A stretch of 64,000 nucleotides of DNA from a bacterium (Candidatus Blackallbacteria) CG13_big_fil_rev_8_21_14_2_50_49_14. Its GTDB lineage: Bacteria > Cyanobacteriota > Sericytochromatia > UBA7694. The stretch spans positions 21,177 to 85,176 of the forward strand of contig PFGG01000050.1 in NCBI GenBank assembly GCA_002783405.1. Direction: 5' to 3'. The notes under the pieces were generated by a model, which saw nothing but the letters and a program-made list of their open reading frames with translations, did no database searches and had not been told where the DNA came from. The position numbers were made by a program, and so were the translations under genes. Positions 61,537-64,000 of this stretch are shown here, one piece after another; position 1 is the first letter of the stretch; every line of letters starts with the position of its first letter.

Positions 61537-62195
61537 AACGATCCTTTCAGATCTTGGGTGTGTTGGGGATGGCCTGCTGTTTCAGTTTTGGCCTTCCCAG
61601 CTTTGCCCAAAATACAAGCACAAAGCAGGCAGAAGAACTTGCTCAAGCGCAATTGAATCTGGCTCTGCAGGCCTTTGAACAGGGGCAATACCGTTCAGCT
61701 TTGCCAGGTCTGATCAAAGCGGTTTCAGATGATCCTAACAATCTCCATCTGCTCAGAATCCGTGCTGAAACCTATCAGTATTTGGGGCTGTTTGAAGAGG
61801 CTGAAGCCGATTTACAGGTGGGTTTAAAACGCGAGCCCCAAAATACTGAATTGCTTGAAGGATTGGGCTGGTTGCGCATTTTTCAAAAGCGCTTTGCTGA
61901 AGCCGAAAAAATTCTTGAGCAGGCTCTCGCGCTCGATCCAGAAAGCTTCTGGATACAACTCAATCTGGGTCATGCCTTGCTTTTACAGCACAAAGATACT
62001 CTGGCCTTTAAGCGCTATTGCGGCCTTGCCCATTCGGGCGATGGTCCTATGTTGGGGGATGCCCTCAAAAAGGATTTTTCAAAACTTACCCGTTTTGAGA
62101 TTTTTCACCCCCGCTATTTTGAGCTGATTCAAAAGTTTGAGTCTCACTGTGGTTTGGGGTTGGTCTTGCCAGAGGAATGTTTGCAGCAACATTAA
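61533..62195 (+). CDS. Exported TPR protein
   Basis: 220 residues with signal peptide (GVLGMACCFSFGLPSFAQ). TPR units: ALQAFEQGQYRSALPGLIKA, YQYLGLFEEAEADLQVGLKR, GLGWLRIFQKRFAEAEKILE, LEQALALDPESFWIQLNLGH. Cys pair C165-C204 (approximate) may form a disulfide. ATGA overlap with modC places it in the same operon, so it may assist the periplasmic reductase, but no direct evidence exists. Confidence 0.85.
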   Translation: MKRSFQILGVLGMACCFSFGLPSFAQNTSTKQAEELAQAQLNLALQAFEQGQYRSALPGLIKAVSDDPNNLHLLRIRAETYQYLGLFEEAEADLQVGLKREPQNTELLEGLGWLRIFQKRFAEAEKILEQALALDPESFWIQLNLGHALLLQHKDTLAFKRYCGLAHSGDGPMLGDALKKDFSKLTRFEIFHPRYFELIQKFESHCGLGLVLPEECLQQH

Positions 62196-62308
62196 ATTAG
62201 TCAAGATAAAGTAAAGCCGTTCTTAAACTACGCGTTTAAACACCCTGATTTAATGAAAATAGAATTCAATGAGAGCGCATCATCAGGGGTTTCTGCTGAT
62301 CCATCATT

Positions 62309-62328
62309 GTGTGTTTTCACAAACACAC
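62309..62328 (+). repeat. Hairpin in the leader of the GFA-family gene
   Basis: GTGTGTTT-TCAC-AAACACAC, a perfect 8-bp stem with 4-base loop, 29 bases before the ATG. Role unknown. Confidence 0.5.
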
Positions 62329-62357
62329 TTGAAGCAATTAAAAGAGGAGTTATCTCA

Positions 62358-62777
62358 ATGTCTTATGAGACGAGTTGCCTTTGTGGCACTGTAAAAATGA
62401 CAGCTGAAAATATAAACCCCAAGTTTACAGTATGTCATTGTCAATCTTGCAGAACTTGGGGGGGGGCGCCATTCTTCGCGGTGAAATGTGGCACAGAAGT
62501 GAAAATCGAAGGGGATGATAAGGTTAAAATATACAAATCATCTGCCTGGGCTTCTCGTGGTTTTTGTACCGAATGTGGAACTCATCTGTTCTATCAGCTT
62601 AAAGCAACTGGCGAGTACAATATACCTGTAGGTCTATTTTCAAATCTAAAAGGCTTGGAAATGGATATGCAGTATTTTAGTGATATGCGCCCCAGTTACT
62701 ACTGTTTCACAAATGAAACAAAAGAAATGACCAGCGAAGAAATCATGGCTTACTTTGCTGATAAAATGAGAACCTAA
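62358..62777 (+). CDS. GFA-family zinc protein
   Basis: 139 residues from the ATG at 62358 with GAGGAG ahead. Zinc ligands in the GFA pattern: CLCGTV, CHCQSCRTWGG, CTECGTHLFYQL, with the usual PVGLFSNLKGLE. Related to glutathione-dependent formaldehyde-activating enzyme, but most family members have no known reaction. Stands alone; base composition is a little more AT-rich than neighbours. Confidence 0.88.
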   Translation: MSYETSCLCGTVKMTAENINPKFTVCHCQSCRTWGGAPFFAVKCGTEVKIEGDDKVKIYKSSAWASRGFCTECGTHLFYQLKATGEYNIPVGLFSNLKGLEMDMQYFSDMRPSYYCFTNETKEMTSEEIMAYFADKMRT

Positions 62778-62850
62778 GAAGTACCAGCACATGTCTGAAC
62801 GCATCTATTGGATGGGGGGGCGGGTTTTCGATTTGGCCAACTTAATATTC

Positions 62851-62885
62851 CAGCCCATCGCCCTCATTGCTGAAGCGATGGGCTG
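62851..62885. repeat. 11-bp inverted repeat after the GFA-family gene
   Basis: CAGCCCATCGC (62851-62861) and GCGATGGGCTG (62875-62885) with a 13-base loop. It may be a terminator although no clear T run follows. Confidence 0.4.
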
Positions 62886-62972
62886 TTCTGCGCATGGTAG
62901 CTGAGGGAGAGATGAAATCTGCTCCGCTCTTTCTTTTCCTGAACCAAATTTGCAAATTTCAGTATGAGATGC

Positions 62973-62986
62973 TTGATCTTTATCAA
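62973..62986. promoter_or_regulatory. FNR/DNR-type box upstream of the last gene
   Basis: TTGATCTTTATCAA is an exact TTGAT-N4-ATCAA box. The next gene begins at 63128; TATATT at 63061-63066 is a possible -10, 75 bp downstream, which is far for direct activation. The rest of 62778-63127 shows no gene. Confidence 0.4.
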
Positions 62987-63127
62987 GGTCAAGCCTGGAC
63001 AATTGCGTAAAACTAAAAGAAAATAGCAATGCTCTGAGGGGCTTCAGAGGAATTCTTTTGCTATATTAAAGTTTAAGCTGGAAATTCATTCCGAAAGAGG
63101 GTGTGAATGGGGTGGGGATGATTTGAA

Positions 63128-64000
63128 ATGGCTGCTTTGATGCGTTTGCTAAGTTTGAGCTTGGGTTTTTCTTTGCTGTCGGCATGCAGTGAAGTCTTTT
63201 TGGATTATCATCTTCCACCCACTCAGCCCGGTTTGAGTGCTGTTTCCCTGGAGTCAGGAAAATCTGCGTCTGTGCCTTTGGCTCAGAACCTGCTTCGTCT
63301 GTTGCCCCAAGTAAAGGTTCAAGCCGCTGATTTGCAAAATCTGAGTGTTTACGTGACCCTTACGCCAGCAGGCGGCGGAACTCAGCGAGATTTGCGCTTC
63401 AGTGCAGAGCAACTCTTACAGGGCGATATGGCTGAAATCCTTAATCTCCCAGTGGGTCAGTATCGCTTGGCGGTTCAATTGCAAAATTCCAAGCAGGAAG
63501 TGCAGGCTTCCTTTGAAAAAACACTGTCCTTGGCTGCCGATCAAATTTTGACGCTTCCCTTTCTCTTAGAAAAGGGAGAAAAGGGTTCTGAACTGCGTAT
63601 TTCCGAGCCGGAGCAAGGGGCTTCTTCCTCTCCAGCAGGGGCTCTCTCCTCTGAAAGTGAGACTTCTTCTGGCATGGATGCAGGGGCTGGGGGAGGCAGT
63701 TCTTCCAGTGGCTTGGGGAGCAGTCATTCGGCAGGGCCTGCACCTCGGAATCTGAGAATATTGGAAAGCAGTTCCAGTCGTCTGCAAATGGTATGGGAAG
63801 CGCCGCTCAATCAAACGGTTCAGTACTATCGTCTCTATCGCAATGGGGTTTTGGTGGCCGATCATCTTCCGGTCACGAATTATACGCTGGAGGGTCTTTT
63901 TGCCGATCAAGACTATCAGCTGAGTGTGACGGCTGTCAGTGCTGCCGGAGAAAGTCTGCCTTTGGAAATGAAAGCCCATACAGCGGCCTCCAATGGAGGC
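63128..64000 (+). CDS. Lipoprotein with Ser/Gly linker and FnIII-like domain, cut by window edge
   Basis: 291 open codons to the right edge. Lipoprotein signal MAALMRLLSLSLGFSLLSAC with lipobox LSAC (Cys20). An N-terminal beta-rich region (LSVYVTLTPAGGG, GQYRLAVQLQNSKQEV) is followed by a Ser/Gly-rich linker near residues 175-215 and then an FnIII-like repeat: PAPRNLRILESSSSRLQMVW, YYRLYRNGVLV, YQLSVTAVSAAGES. Likely a surface protein binding polymer or partner. It resembles in style the lipoprotein at the left edge. Confidence 0.78.
   Translation, partial: MAALMRLLSLSLGFSLLSACSEVFLDYHLPPTQPGLSAVSLESGKSASVPLAQNLLRLLPQVKVQAADLQNLSVYVTLTPAGGGTQRDLRFSAEQLLQGDMAEILNLPVGQYRLAVQLQNSKQEVQASFEKTLSLAADQILTLPFLLEKGEKGSELRISEPEQGASSSPAGALSSESETSSGMDAGAGGGSSSSGLGSSHSAGPAPRNLRILESSSSRLQMVWEAPLNQTVQYYRLYRNGVLVADHLPVTNYTLEGLFADQDYQLSVTAVSAAGESLPLEMKAHTAASNGG

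Noticed and set aside
62805..63029. 74-codon minus-strand frame in the gap before the last lipoprotein
   Set aside because: No SD, no recognisable pattern, and it runs through the inverted repeat and the FNR-type box.
1..64000. tRNA, rRNA, CRISPR arrays, insertion sequences
   Set aside because: Looked for by eye on both strands; no repeat array, cloverleaf or transposase motif could be supported. A covariance-model scan would be decisive for tRNA.

Overview
Organism. The window is bacterial DNA of roughly 46-48% G+C (estimated by eye) from a diderm: it has outer-membrane barrels, lipoproteins and periplasmic cytochromes. Several genes are of types best known from Cyanobacteria and plastids: a small glycine-tailed RRM RNA-binding protein, a Ycf23/DUF561 protein and a DUF2997-like protein. 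There is no photosynthesis gene. A non-photosynthetic relative of Cyanobacteria (Sericytochromatia / Blackallbacteria type) is my best inference, not a proven assignment.

Layout. 1-7.8 kb: on the minus strand, a lipoprotein cut by the window edge coupled to an XRE/TPR regulator, an ABC exporter, and two adjacent TPR/GT41 (SPINDLY/OGT-like) proteins. 8-18.2 kb: mixed housekeeping and signalling genes (RRM protein with a structured leader, an orphan EutN/CcmL vertex protein, gshA, FHA, tandem HD-GYP, TylF-type methyltransferase, esterase, Ycf23) and a moaE-moaD-moeB cluster. 18.4-47.5 kb: a denitrification and nitric-oxide island: norCBQD, an AlgE-like porin, norEF, three hemerythrin/Ric-type di-iron proteins, radical SAM protein, cytochrome c, nirK-nirV-sco, a Crp/Fnr regulator, nnrS, an unknown membrane protein, a stand-alone NorD-like N-terminal domain, and cyt c-nosZ-nosBL-nosDFY with a Met/His-rich barrel. 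47.6-62.2 kb: a long tightly packed plus-strand run that starts with two unrecognised genes, continues with a nitrate reductase of the NXR/archaeal type (alpha, beta, gamma, chaperone), then tatA, moeA, moaA, moaC, mobBA, modABC and a TPR protein. The last 2 kb hold a GFA-family protein and the start of a lipoprotein with an FnIII-like domain.

How it works together. The genes would support the whole path nitrate -> nitrite -> NO -> N2O -> N2, with molybdate uptake and molybdenum cofactor synthesis wired to the nitrate reductase genes, copper delivery for NirK/NosZ, and NO-damage repair.

Main finding. Seven copies of a palindrome with half-site (C)TTTGCGC precede norC, the AlgE-like gene, norEF, ric, a cytochrome c, nirK, nnrS, the unknown membrane-protein gene and the nar operon. 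A -10-like hexamer lies 20 bp from the site edge at nearly all of them (21 bp once). This reads as one activator regulon, and the likely activator, a Crp/Fnr protein with an unusual recognition helix, is encoded at 35848-36561. Other points worth attention: a nitrate reductase with Asp replacing one Fe-S cysteine and no twin arginine, a NosB-NosL fusion with an internal lipobox, a NorD N-terminal paralogue without VWA domain, a 16-bp-arm palindrome ahead of the nar genes, and a coding-like frame without a start at 18173-18370. No tRNA, rRNA, transposase or CRISPR array was recognised.
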